From: Macropodus opercularis | Taxonomy: Eukaryota; Chordata; Actinopteri; Anabantiformes; Osphronemidae | Assembly (NCBI GenBank): GCA_030770545.1 | Contig: CM061096.1 | Span: 9,591,501 to 9,655,500 of the forward strand | Length of the DNA: 64,000 bases | Direction: 5' to 3' | Part shown: positions 41,648 through 51,990 of the stretch, in pieces | Numbering within the stretch: the first letter of the stretch is position 1 | How the letters are laid out: the number at the start of each line of letters is the position of its first letter | Program-made: the position numbers and the translations under genes | The notes under the pieces: generated by a model | The model's database searches: none | The model's input: the letters and a program-made list of their open reading frames with translations, nothing else | Told to the model about the DNA's origin: nothing

Positions 41648-41669
41648 GTTTCCACCCCGAGTCTTGCAT
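41628..41669 (-). promoter_or_regulatory. Upstream ORF 1 in the hs3st4 leader (13 codons)
   Basis: An ATG at 41669 opens a 13-codon frame that ends with TGA at 41630-41628, 20 bases before the hs3st4 start codon. Its -3 base is T, a weak context. It matters only if transcription starts to the right of 41669, which is likely but not shown. Short uORFs like this usually lower translation of the main frame, and reinitiation is limited by the short spacing. Confidence 0.5.
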
Positions 41670-41766
41670 GGACAAGATCAACAGCAATAATCAGTCACTA
41701 TCAGCACTGCTCCAGCTAAAAAGGCGTGAAGCCAGACCAAACCAACCTAATCCAACCAAATCGCAT

Positions 41767-41774
41767 ATTTGCAT
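41767..41774 (-). promoter_or_regulatory. Octamer (POU/Oct) motif
   Basis: Exact ATGCAAAT on the minus strand, 160 bases upstream of the hs3st4 start codon. It is the consensus for POU-domain factors, and mammalian HS3ST4 is mainly neural, so a POU input is plausible. An 8-mer in AT-rich DNA can arise by chance. Confidence 0.3.
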
Positions 41775-42300
41775 AAGAGACTGCGCGGAATTATGTCGTT
41801 AAAATTCCGAAAGGATATTCTTGAGTATCGATTTCTTATTCCACAGCTGACAGACAATGTCACAATTCATTGGACTGAACTTGCAGATTTGAGAGGCTGG
41901 AGGTCTGGCGTCCTTCCAAATGAGCAGCTTGGCGTTAACTGGACAGAGTATGGTGAATGAAAACCTGGCATTTTACGGAGAAGGCGCTAAGACAAAAAGA
42001 GGAAATGAAGTGTTTAAAGTGCGCCTCTCCTCGTCCGCCGCTCAGCCCGAAGTGCAGTCCAGTCTGCGATGCGAGAGTGGACTTCCATCCAGGGAAGCTT
42101 CAAATCCATTGATTATATCCAACAAGAGAGAGCTGGGCGCGCGATCCTTTACGCGTCTCTGGGTTTACTATGAGCGTAAAAACTCGGCAGGCTTCGCGGA
42201 GAAGCATCCACTCTCCACCACTGCTCACCAGGCTTCCGCTCGCCGTCCTTGCGCCTTCTCACGTCGGTAGGATCCTACGATGTGCGCATTGCCCGTGTGA

Positions 42301-45300
42301 GCTCATCTGAAGTGAAGCACTGTGGAGACACAGAACACAACTAGTGCGTACACCCACTTTTTCCTCTACCCTTGTGCGAGCAGGGCTACAAACGTCAGAT
42401 TTCCTAATGTGAGATAGTTGTGTGGAAAGCTGTTTTTTCTCCCACTCACGTAATTCGCAGCGTTCTCATATGTGGACATTTATTACACCGAATAATGTCT
42501 CACACGGTCTAAAGTTCTCTATGAAACTCCATCTCAAAGACTATTTTGATAGAGATTGTATTTCAAACAAAGCTCATGTCTGCACCCTGCTGGTTTTCTA
42601 TGGAGCATTACATACATTAATTTACAAACGAAAGGAGAAAAGTTTCTCCTGATTCATAGATGCTGGTTAGACGAATCAAAGTGGAAGATTGGAAACAAAT
42701 ATAAGTGATACAGCTCTAAATACAGCAGAGCACATAAAAATACACCAAATTTATTACATGTGAATGCAGATTATAATTATTGATGAGAACATTTACCGGA
42801 TTTAACACAAGCATTTAAAACTGCACACTACTGAAAATTCTCCCTGTATTAGAGAATCTCATTCATCACACACACAACGCACCACACAGTTGGCGTCACA
42901 CTAACTACCGGGTCACAAATAATACACAGTGCAAACCTCTGCAATATTTAAAGTTTAGGGATGAGAAGCCAGAAATTGCATTGCTCAACTAATTTCTTGT
43001 TTCCATAGGTGTTTGTAGCTGACTGGGCATGTGAACTGCTGTTGACACAAAGTAATTTATTACACAGCCTTGTGTTCTGCAAACACTCAGTAACAAATCA
43101 GACAGTACATTTCCACAGAATCAGAAGAAGCTATGTCATCCAATGAGAAAAAAAGATCTCACACTGCAAAGCTCAAATTCAAATGACGTTATGACCACGT
43201 GTGAGTTAAACAAATCGTTTTAGTACAAGTATATTATGGTGATGTCCAAACTGATCATATTATTAAAAAGAATGTTTGTAGTCATTGTTATTATTACAAC
43301 TTTATGTCCAAATCGAATGGAAATACCATGTTATTGGCAAACCGGACCTGTATGTAAGGAATTCAGGTGATTGTGTGAGGGGGTGGAAAGCGTGGACAAG
43401 TGTTTGGAGCACAATGCTCACTGTGAGTTTGGCAGTCAAGAGAGCGTAGGAGAGCTCAATTGGTTTGTTGAAAATGTTGTATTCGTAAATTGCCACTTGG
43501 AGAGGCAGAGGGTTCTCTTGCACGAACTGCCGCCTTTGAAAAATTCCCACTGTTATCAGACTTCCTACCTGTCTCAGCGTCACCCAGTCGGATTTCTGAG
43601 CATGCTCAGACTCCTGCGGTGGTGCAGATGAAGCACAATGGCTCAGTGTTAACACGAGTGGAGTGGTATTCAGATGGCTCATGCTACTCCACGCAGCTGA
43701 TAAATTATTGTTGGAGCACAAGAGAAAATATATTGGTCCATTTGATGTTCCCTTTGTTGCGTCTGTTATCGGAGCCATTCATAAATCACCCAGACATTGT
43801 CTGTCCCTGCGGAAGCCGAGTGCTCAGATTGCGTCTATTTGCATTTACAAATAAGCAGTCGCTGAGAAAAATTGACTTTATTGAAGCTTGGTTTAAGTGG
43901 AGACAGCTCTTCTGTTAAGATCACAATCTACTGGACATGTCAAGAGCCAAATATTGAACGAGCGTTTTTCAGTTCACCTGCAGGCATCAGATCTTCACAG
44001 GACTTAAGTCAAGCTGAACAATTCAAAGCGCCACAGCGTCGCCATGCTCTTCTCTACTTGCTACATCTAGTCACAGCAGCGCATACGCACATTAACATTC
44101 GCCTCATGCCTAGATTGTATTCAGACATGAATTATCCATATTACATTTACACCTGGAATTAAAATAGTGTTTCAGCTACCCAGTGTTTCTGCAGTTCCAC
44201 TGCAATTACCATTTTCAATCCTGACAAATATCCACTCACAGTTACAGAATTATCCGTCTAATCCGTTATAAATACCATCTCGCAGGCTTCAGAGGTGGCT
44301 GCCACGCTGAGTCGACTTATTCCCTGTCTCGCACATGTGCATGTTTTTATTCACCAAACATTCCAGGCCACATCTGGTTTTAATAATCATCTCATTTTTG
44401 AACAATATCAGGATTCAGTTTTAAAGTTGAAACCTCTGTACGCACTGACTGGTGTTTGGGAGCCTGGGCAGCCCGATGGCACAGATGAGGTTAAGTGTAA
44501 AAGTCTATGCTATACATTAACATGACAGACTAATGTGGCCATAGAGAAGCTTCCATCTGACACAGCACCGTTAAGGTGCCATACAAAAGACTCTGCTTTG
44601 TCATAAAAGCCCAAATATCATTAAACTATGCTCGTTCATGTCTCAGATGCATCACACATGAAGTTACTATACCATTAATGCAAAGTCCGTATATCAGGCC
44701 TGTGACACTTTCTTAATATAGTTACAGCTCAGGGGCTTCTGCAGCACCCTGAGAATCAGGTCCTCTAATATGAAATGACCTGATTCTGAACTCTGCTACA
44801 GCCTGAGCCCGTCTGCTGGAGCTGAGATGAACAGCCATTGTGGGGAGGTTTTGGCAGGTGCAGCCGTCTGGACTGTTACAGTGCTCGGTGTAATTTAAGT
44901 CAGAGTACTGTGGCCGGTACCACACCCTCTTGTTCCACTGGGCTGACATGAGAGACTGTTCTGACATTCCCTGAATGACCTTCATTTACTGTACGACTGA
45001 CTATTGAGGAAAAAGGTGTCTTCATAATAGTAAATATATATTTACTTAATCTAGTAACACTAAAGGAAATAAAAAAGCCAACATTCAACATCACAGAGTT
45101 TCATAAATGCTTCCTAATAGAAAGACCACATCTATTGCAAGAAGCCATCTTTAAATTCTCCCCATTCAACAGCCCATTTAACAATGTGAGACTCCCCTGC
45201 TTTTGTGTGGCTCTGGCAAACACATTTGGACCAGTATCACACAAACCTCTGTAGAGAGCATTTTTCTGTCTCAGCATACCAAATCAATCAGGAATCTTGT

Positions 45301-45900
45301 TATGCACATGTGAAGGCAGGCTGGACTTCAAGAGGCCTGAAGCCTGGAGCCATGCGTATAAACACAAAAGGTATGTACAGTGCACGCACAAACACAAACA
45401 CACGCGTCACGCTCTGCGGTCGTGCTCTGCAGCTCTACCATGAAACAAGGCCCTCTGTCTTTTCAAAGGCTTCCCCAGATGAGGCCAGGGAAGGAAATCT
45501 TGTTTGACCAAGTTTGGAGGATACAACAATTGTGGTCCTCAGTTTTGAGCAGTTTCGCTCCTCAGCCAAAAGCTTACACAGAGTCCTTGGAGGGACGGGA
45601 ACAGGCTAAATTTACCAGTTTCTGAGAACACGTGTTAAGATGTGAGCGCCACAAATACGCTAGCGAGCAGACGTTTACATAACAGGGACACATATGTCTG
45701 ATAAACGTGACAGACGTCATGATTTAAATGTCATTTGTTTATATTTAATTTCATGATACCATCTATCAGTTATGTATATGTATAAAACCACAGCTGTGTG
45801 TAAATGATCATCACACTTAGAGTTGGTTATATATGTCACTCACAGAACAACAACCATCAACGAGAAAAGGTTTTCTCCTTTCTTATCTGTTTGGGCCGTG
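42301..45900. other. Upstream intergenic stretch without a recognised gene
   Basis: AT-rich DNA to the 5' side of hs3st4. The minus frame at 43302-43778 (158 codons, true ATG) and overlapping plus frames at 43371-43918 have no recognisable domain and conflict with one another. A perfect 18-base palindrome of AT-rich sequence lies at 45029-45046. Nothing else is supported. Confidence 0.5.
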
Positions 45901-45936
45901 TGTTGTCGTCCCAGTAGCTGCTGCACGGCCAGGTCG

Positions 45937-46194
45937 TCACTGCGCGTCTATTAGTCGATGGCCTAAGTGGGTAGAACAAACAAATGGCCTCATTTTTGCA
46001 TTGCACTCGTGATTCTCGTCGCACTTTGCTGCGGCTACGACGTCTTCCCTGCTTTCAAATGGCCGGCGTGTCGATGCTGAGGTGAAATGATAGATACTAT
46101 CCTTTACTTGATCAATAATTCTGCCTTCCTGCGTTGTTGACCAGGCTGCCACGCTGCAGACTAATAAGATGATAAAAATGTGATGGATGTGCAT
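45937..46194 (-). CDS. Possible small secreted protein, unrecognised (85 codons)
   Basis: A true ATG opens an 85-codon frame. Its first 20 or so residues look like a signal peptide: two His-containing codons, the hydrophobic core IFIILLVCSVAAW, then small and polar residues with a possible cleavage near WSTTQ. The rest is charged, with three Cys in the last third (KCDENHEC and FVC). No family is recognised. Against it: third-position GC is about that of the local DNA, the -3 base of the start is T, and no promoter, poly(A) signal or splice site was tied to it. One such frame in 64 kb by chance is quite possible. Confidence 0.2.
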   Translation of the reverse strand: MHIHHIFIILLVCSVAAWSTTQEGRIIDQVKDSIYHFTSASTRRPFESREDVVAAAKCDENHECNAKMRPFVCSTHLGHRLIDAQ

Positions 46195-46199
46195 AAAAC

Positions 46200-47230
46200 T
46201 TAGCTGCCCCTGAAAAGTCCTTTGAGATTTGTGCTATTTCCAGCTGACCTTTTGAATCCCATCTTTATTGTATGTGGGTGCAGTTATGTCACTTTGTCGG
46301 GTGCTCGGATACGCTTTGTTCGGATAGATGGATGAACAGACGGATCATCCGGTAACCTCTTTCATTAGCTCGTGTGCTCTGTGCTATAATAGCAGAACAC
46401 GAGGATCAGCCGGGCTTTTACTAGAGGGACAACAAAGGCAGAGGGAATCAAGGCAGCGTCGGGTTCACATGGATGAGGTTTTCCCGCAGGATACGTAAGA
46501 GGCCACCAGAACGCATTTGCACAGTAACTGCTGAATATATTAATTCCTTACGATAATTGCCAAGATGCCAATATTTCTGCAGCGTATTTTGTGCAGCCCG
46601 TGAGCATCCTAGTTTATCCTCACAGTGGCAAAAAGCAGGATTTTTTCCCCCCCCAGCAGCTTAAAATGACCAATACTCCGCTTTGGAGCAAAACTCATTT
46701 GGAGGCTCTCCCAATCTCATCCTCTCATCTACTCCCCACACGCTCCGAGCGGCTCAGGGACAACTACTAAAGCCTTTTTCCAGAGCCAAGGAGGTAAACC
46801 CAAAACAATGCCGGTCTTGCTGCATTTTACATCATCAACACTAAGAGAGAGACAAGCTCCATCACAGTTGGAATATGGAGGCATAAACCATTTCAATATG
46901 ACCCCAGATGTCACTGGTTTGGAGGATGATCCTCGTGAGTTTCCCTGTTACGTCTAATCAAACAGTTTGCTGAGGATTCAGTGTTTTTCTCATATTGTTT
47001 ACTCAGACATTTTGATCAATTTCTCTTTTCCTCTCATCCTCCCTTTGTGCCAGTGTGCTATCTTTAGGGTGTTGATGTTAGACTGATGCAACACTCGGCA
47101 CGCTGCGCTTTTTTTTTTTTTCTTCAAACATGTCAGAGCACAGCCAAATAATGGGCACAATTAGGGCAGTGGTGAGAATGTTCTGTTGGAAGCACCATCA
47201 CAGAAAATAAACTAAAGTCTTAAATGGATT
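46200..47230. other. Intergenic stretch without a recognised gene
   Basis: No gene, repeat or RNA recognised. It holds a T-rich tract at about 47110-47121 and short featureless open frames. Confidence 0.5.
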
Positions 47231-47233
47231 TGT

Positions 47234-47467
47234 TTAAAAGCTGCCCTGCAAATCGCTCTCCCACCAGTGGAAAGCGTTTTGAACTGATGACATCCGTCTG
47301 CCCTTTCCACGACGTGCTCCTCGGAAGTCAACCTTAATTCTAGTGTCCTCCACGAAGCTGCCGTGGCCACAGTGCGACTGGGGCTGCGCGTGGACAACCA
47401 GCCGTCTCCTGAGCCGCTGTTCCTGAGTTAGCAAGGCGTCCCGCAGTTCCTCCCAGGTGTAGCTCCC
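47234..47467 (-). other. Coding-like open stretch, unrecognised
   Basis: An open frame of 77 codons lies between a TGA at 47470-47468 and a TAA at 47236-47234. From 47461 to about 47310 the third codon position is mostly G or C (about three quarters by eye), position one is intermediate and position two is lowest, a pattern typical of vertebrate exons. The peptide begins YTWEELRDALL and is Arg- and Gln-rich. There is no ATG at the front, and the best upstream AG acceptors are mediocre. No protein family is recognised. It may be an exon, a relic or a chance pattern in GC-rich DNA. Confidence 0.2.
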
Positions 47468-47900
47468 TCAGCATAATTAAGGTGGGATCTGCCAGGGCTT
47501 CTGGGCCAGGGTCATTCATCAACTGGATCACCTGCAAGATTAATGTGCACTTGCTGCAGCGCTCCAATGGATTGCTGCCACTTGCTGAGATCATTAGCGT
47601 TGGCCTCCGTGTGACTGCAGAGGGCTCCGCTCAGTGGATGGGGAGATTTGCAGCTTTGCATACTAAATGAATAGTCCATCATTGCCTAATTAAGGGATTA
47701 TTGGAGACACTTGTGTCCAGTCCCCCGGACAGTAAACCATAACTGAAGGGCAAACTAGATAGATTAGCTCCCCCTGCTTGGTAGTGAAGTGCAAAGTAAT
47801 GAAACTGCTGACAAAAGTAAGCTCAAAGGAAAACGAGGAGGGAGTGCATCATTACACAGCCAGTAAATCCCAGCGGGACCCGCGCTGTTTGAGAACTTAC

Positions 47901-48089
47901 ACTTTTCATAACGTAAGGAGTTGAGATTGCAGCATTTCGCCGATGATGCTGCTGATCACCACGGTCCGCTGCTTTAGTTTTAAAGCGTTATTGTCCTCCG
48001 TCATGCAGCAGTCGTCTTTGCTGCCGTCGCCCCAGTCGCCAGAGAAGCTACTGTATCTCCCGCCAGAGATCGCGCCTGAACCAGGTGAT
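47901..48089 (-). other. Possible coding exon, unrecognised
   Basis: On the minus strand a good acceptor (a pyrimidine-rich run ending GCTGTTTCAG, AG at 48091-48090) precedes a 189-base segment that ends at a strong donor (AAAAGT|GTAAGT, intron from 47900). One frame is open for most of it, with GC-rich third positions and a Gly/Ser/Asp-rich then amphipathic peptide (GDWGDGSKDDCC; VVISSIIGEML). That frame meets TGA at 47908-47906, a few bases before the donor. So it would be a last coding exon with a spliced 3' UTR, or the match is accidental. No family recognised. Confidence 0.22.
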
Positions 48090-48149
48090 CTGAAACAGCT
48101 GGTAGACAAGGAGGGTGGTGAGCTTGAGGACTGGGTTTGTGTTAGCAAA

Positions 48150-50810
48150 TGATTTACTGACTTTCAGCAATTACAGGGCAACCAATTCTACACAAGTCAC
48201 TTACTTAGCTCAGGGTTTTCATAATGAAAGCTACAGAGATGCTACTCTACAATGAGGCTGATGAGCAGTGGGACCACACAGTTGACGTTCACGTTGGATC
48301 TGCATTTTGAATCCAACATGACCATGACTACCAAACAACAGGGAGCCTTCGCTTGTGTAATACGTTATACTGTACAGTTTCACACTGAGAGCCGAGGGGA
48401 GGGCTGAGCATGGCTTCTCTGGCTGTAAGCCTCCCTGTATATGAGGCTTGTTTTTCATTGACTGTGTCAGGAATCAAGAGGGCTAATCCCTCAGAGACTT
48501 CAGATGAAAGTTTCAAAAGAAATAATGAAAGGCACACTGCCTGAGGGTGCATATCGGGGTGAACGTAAAGCAAGCCAGAGAGAACAGCAGCGGTGCACGA
48601 CAAGCAGCAAAGGAAGAACATAACAGCTTCCCCTGCTGCCACCCCCACCAGTCTAACTATAAATCACATATTCTGTCTCCAAGACATAAACAAATACGCA
48701 CCAGAGCACATCAGAAACTTGGCACAGCATGAATACTTATAAAACGTAACATTTTGCAGCTTGTACTTTTAAAATTATCTGAATGATCCATAAAGCACCA
48801 CTAGGGAGAAACACCAGCATGTTTTTGTTATTGGCTTTGTATCAAAATGTCTTCTCCCAGTATTAAGCAATCTTCCAGTATGAAACATTTGCATATTCTG
48901 TGACTAAGATATGTGTAATTACATAATTACAAGGATGTGCTGTGCCGCGTGTGTTTGCATCCATTCGGCTCTGTCTGTGTGGGTGCATGGGCGAGTGCCA
49001 TGTGGAATGTAGACGTTTAGACACAGGGTTCACGTGTCGGGGGACACTAAAACAATTCGCAGGCTCATACTTGATATTTAAATGTTTTGTGAAAGGATCG
49101 AAAGCTGGAGGACGTTTCCTCGATTCCCACCCCAGCGTGGCTGTGTCACCGTGACATCTGTTAGGCAACTCTTTGTTAATGCACACCGTCCATAGGCTTG
49201 TAATAGGCCCCAGCGTCGCTCACCTCACTCTTTCTCTGAGCTGAAAGATAAAACAAGCCACCAACAGATAAGTCAGCATCAGACGTAACCAATTTCACCT
49301 CCCCATTACTTCGAGTTGCCTCTATGATGTGTTCCACAAACAAATCATTCTCCTGCGGCAGATGAGACATGTAGACTCAGACTCGGGGGCTTGAGCTGCA
49401 GAGTGTGCGCCCTACCTCTGAAATGACCAAATTAGAATGCCATACTGTTCACAAACCATGCGCAGTGAATGGAGAACACTCTGAATAGCGCTGGCAGAGA
49501 AATGCATCTGCACTCTGCTGTTCATACATATGCAAATGTCCTTCCCCCCCCCCCTCCACATATTAATGATTTGTAGGTAGAGCTAAGCAACAACCCTGCA
49601 ATTATTAATGTGCAAATATGATTTTTGAAAGATGCCGTTAATTCACATTTGGTCATACGCCGACGTCGGCTCAGTAATGTTTGGTATCACTGCTGCCAGG
49701 CACAGGCAGAGCAGGCACGGAGGCTAAAACCATTGCTCACCACTGGCTTCCTCACAAACACCCTCACCTTGATTTAGATGACCTTATAATTATTCCACAG
49801 TAATTAAGCTCTGAGCCCTTTGCATAGTTTTATGGTTAGAGTTCCTCAAGCTTTGCCACACTCACAGTTTGCTTATCTCTCTGTTTTACAGCAGCTGAAA
49901 CCGACCCTGTGTTGTACGATTTGAACTCGCTGTGATTTTAAAGCTCGGTCCTCATTGCCACTTGTCATCAAACCGTGGTAAACACTCTAGAATGTGAGCA
50001 CGCTGCTGTTAGCGTTCAGCTCAAAACGCTACCAAGGTTACATTTTCGCACAAAAGAAAACGGATCAACAAATCACCTCAGACAGACTTTAACACATGTC
50101 CACAAAGTTCATACCACAAGCTGTTTCCTGGCGTTACGGTGAGCTGCCATGACCGTATCTGCTCGCCAAACATGCAATTTACAGGATTTATCTGAGACTT
50201 GTTGGTTGCAAAGGGAACATTTGTCCAGATGTGAGATTCAGGCTGTACAGTGTCTTTCTACCCAGGACCAGAGGGTAAATGCTCACATGGAGAGAAGAAT
50301 TATGGGCCTGTTCACTGGAGTTTGATAACAGCCAGACATAGGTTGAGTTTATCCACTGTGCTCAGAGATAAAAATTGGTTTTGGTTTTTCCATTTCTTGC
50401 GGGATATACAATACTTAGTTCTTATCACTAAAGTGTTACATGGTGGAAAAATACAAACAACCTTGCGCTAAAGCCGATGAATGTGCGAGTCTATTGTCTG
50501 TTATAGACTGAGCTGGTGTTTAAGATAAAAGTTGCTGATGCATTTCATATATTTTTCTTGAAATCCATGCCAACCCTCATGTGTGGTCAAGAGCTTTGGA
50601 TAGTGTTTGAGCAAATAAACTTGCAAGCACAAGCGATCACAAGGTGTTTTCTCCATTATCTGGCTGCTTTTAGCCTCATGCAGTACTGTAGCTACACAGG
50701 AGTGAGTTGGTTCGGAAGAGTTGGTTTGGAAAATCTGACAACCCGGCACCTGACGGCCGCGTCGTTCACAGTAGCAGAATGTAGGACAGGTCTATAACAG
50801 TCAGGGGTGG
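48150..50810. other. Intergenic stretch without a recognised gene
   Basis: No supported gene. A run of 11 C lies at 49544-49554 and a perfect 12-base palindrome (GCCGACGTCGGC, a CRE-core-like dyad) at 49659-49670. Open frames at 48328-48648 and 48863-49186 have no features. Confidence 0.5.
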
Positions 50811-50814
50811 AGTC

Positions 50815-50968
50815 CATTCATCCATTATGCTGGGGGTCGTCCCGTAAGGTCACCAGGGTGCAGAACCGAGCAGAACCGAGCTGGGCGAGAGAGACGGGAA
50901 ACGCCCTGAACAGGTTGCCGGTGCGTCGCGGCCACGGCTGACACGCAGTAAACAATGAAGACAGAGCG
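50815..50968. repeat. Degraded teleost repeat, LINE-3'-end-like
   Basis: The phrases CTGGGCGAGAGAGACGGGAAACGCCCTGAACAGG and TTGCCGGTGCGTCGC correspond to a fish repeat whose usual form reads roughly GGGCGAGAGGCAGGG..CACCCTGGACAGG and TCGCCAGTCCATCGC, followed by CACACA-rich sequence. A perfect tandem of CAGAACCGAG (50861-50880) is inside. Recognised from memory; orientation and family are not certain. Confidence 0.6.
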
Positions 50969-50986
50969 GCATAAATAATAATTATG

Positions 50987-51013
50987 AATTACTGAATTAT
51001 GAATTCAGTAATT
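50987..51013. repeat. Short palindrome with 12-base arms
   Basis: AATTACTGAATT and its exact reverse complement are separated by three bases (ATG). It starts about 20 bases after the repeat at 50815-50968 and may be part of that insertion or of an older small element. Confidence 0.85.
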
Positions 51014-51655
51014 GCAACGGCAATATTTGTCTGAGCATAGGCAGAGATTGACATTTAACATGGGGAGGGGTATTTGTTTTCATATTAATCAAGGTCTCTG
51101 TGTGAACACTTGTCAAAGGTCGCAGTAGATTTGATTCAGACTTGCTAAACATCACAAGTTACTGTAAGTTACTAGAAGCCAGAACAATCATGGAAATACA
51201 CACAGACTTGTACACAGACTTTCTCCCTGATGTTAAGTTTACAAACGGGAATGTGCCTCCATAACACATGAGCAGAGCAGGTTGTCAGACCTGGACAATC
51301 TGAGAATCTGAGATCACAGATCCCCAGATCTGGGAATTTCTCAGGGCTGTTGGATTCCTTTTGTTTTGCCTCAGTCATTCTTCGCCTCTTTGTTTTCTGT
51401 GATTTGTGCTTTCTGGCTCATTGCCTGGACTCCATCATGGAAACAATGACACAGCAACCTGATTGGCTTTTCAGTAAGACAACTTTCTACTTGCAGGTCA
51501 CAATAAACTGCAGTGCGGCGCTTCAACCTCCCAGTCCAAACAAATTAAAAAAGAAATATTAAAATAGTAAAATATTAAAGACCCGTTGTTTGTCCTCACT
51601 GTTTACAGGAATTCCTGTCATTTGCAATTAAAACATGACTATAACAAAATGAGAG

Positions 51656-51990
51656 TCAACAAATGTGACACGTAAGCAGCGTGAGGATGAACTTCACCTG
51701 CTGCTGAAGGCCACGGAGCTGACCAGCCTTGGCCGCCGCTCTTTTATGTGACCGCACCACGATAAGGACATCATGCAGGCACCGTCGCCGTAATGCTCCC
51801 TTTATGCTGCTGACAATCCCTGCAGCAACATGAGAATTGGACCTGTCTGTGAAACTAATGAAACGCTGCTTAATATCCAGTCCCGCCGTGGATTTAATGC
51901 AAACAGAAGGTTGTCCAGTCTTTGACAAATTTACATCATCTACAATTATAGACACGAAGCTAGTTTCACGCATGGCACTAGCAATATCAA
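51656..51990 (-). mobile_element. Decayed hAT/ZMYM-type transposase fragment
   Basis: The minus-strand frame reads KFFDIASAMRETSFVSIIVDD, then SKTGQPSVCIKS and IKQRFISFTDRSNSHVA. This matches the layout of the N-terminal part of the DUF4371/hAT-like transposase core found in transposons and in ZMYM1-type proteins: an alpha helix, a FFS(I/V)(I/L)xDE-like strand, a second strand and an RF.GF.D segment. The usual acidic E after D is lost, a TAG precedes the KFF segment, and the next motif of the family (a YDGA-like box) appears only in another frame near 51745 beside a stop. It is therefore a non-functional remnant. No terminal inverted repeats were found. Confidence 0.55.

Larger units (their letters stand above)
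41608..42300 (-). promoter_or_regulatory. CpG-rich 5' leader and promoter region of hs3st4
   Basis: The DNA just upstream of the exon is rich in CpG, most strongly at about 42020-42270, where runs such as GCGCGCG, ACGCG and CGCGG occur and I count roughly 25 CpG in 250-300 bases. Exon 1 itself is also CpG-rich, so together they form a CpG-island-like segment of about 1.2 kb. An inverted CCAAT is at 41869-41873 and an octamer at 41767-41774. I found no convincing TATA box at a sensible distance, which fits a CpG-type promoter. Open frames on the plus strand here look like chance frames. Confidence 0.5.

Noticed and set aside
41608..41655. N-terminal extension of the hs3st4 frame by 16 residues
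   Set aside because: The extended frame begins with GTG, not ATG, and an in-frame TGA lies further upstream with no ATG between. The family start fits the ATG at 41607.
43302..43778. Minus-strand open frame of 158 residues with a true ATG
   Set aside because: No recognisable domain, no codon bias, and competing open frames on the plus strand.
45029..45046. Perfect 18-base palindrome of AT-rich sequence
   Set aside because: Low-complexity TA core makes it weak evidence of function; recorded only as part of the stretch.
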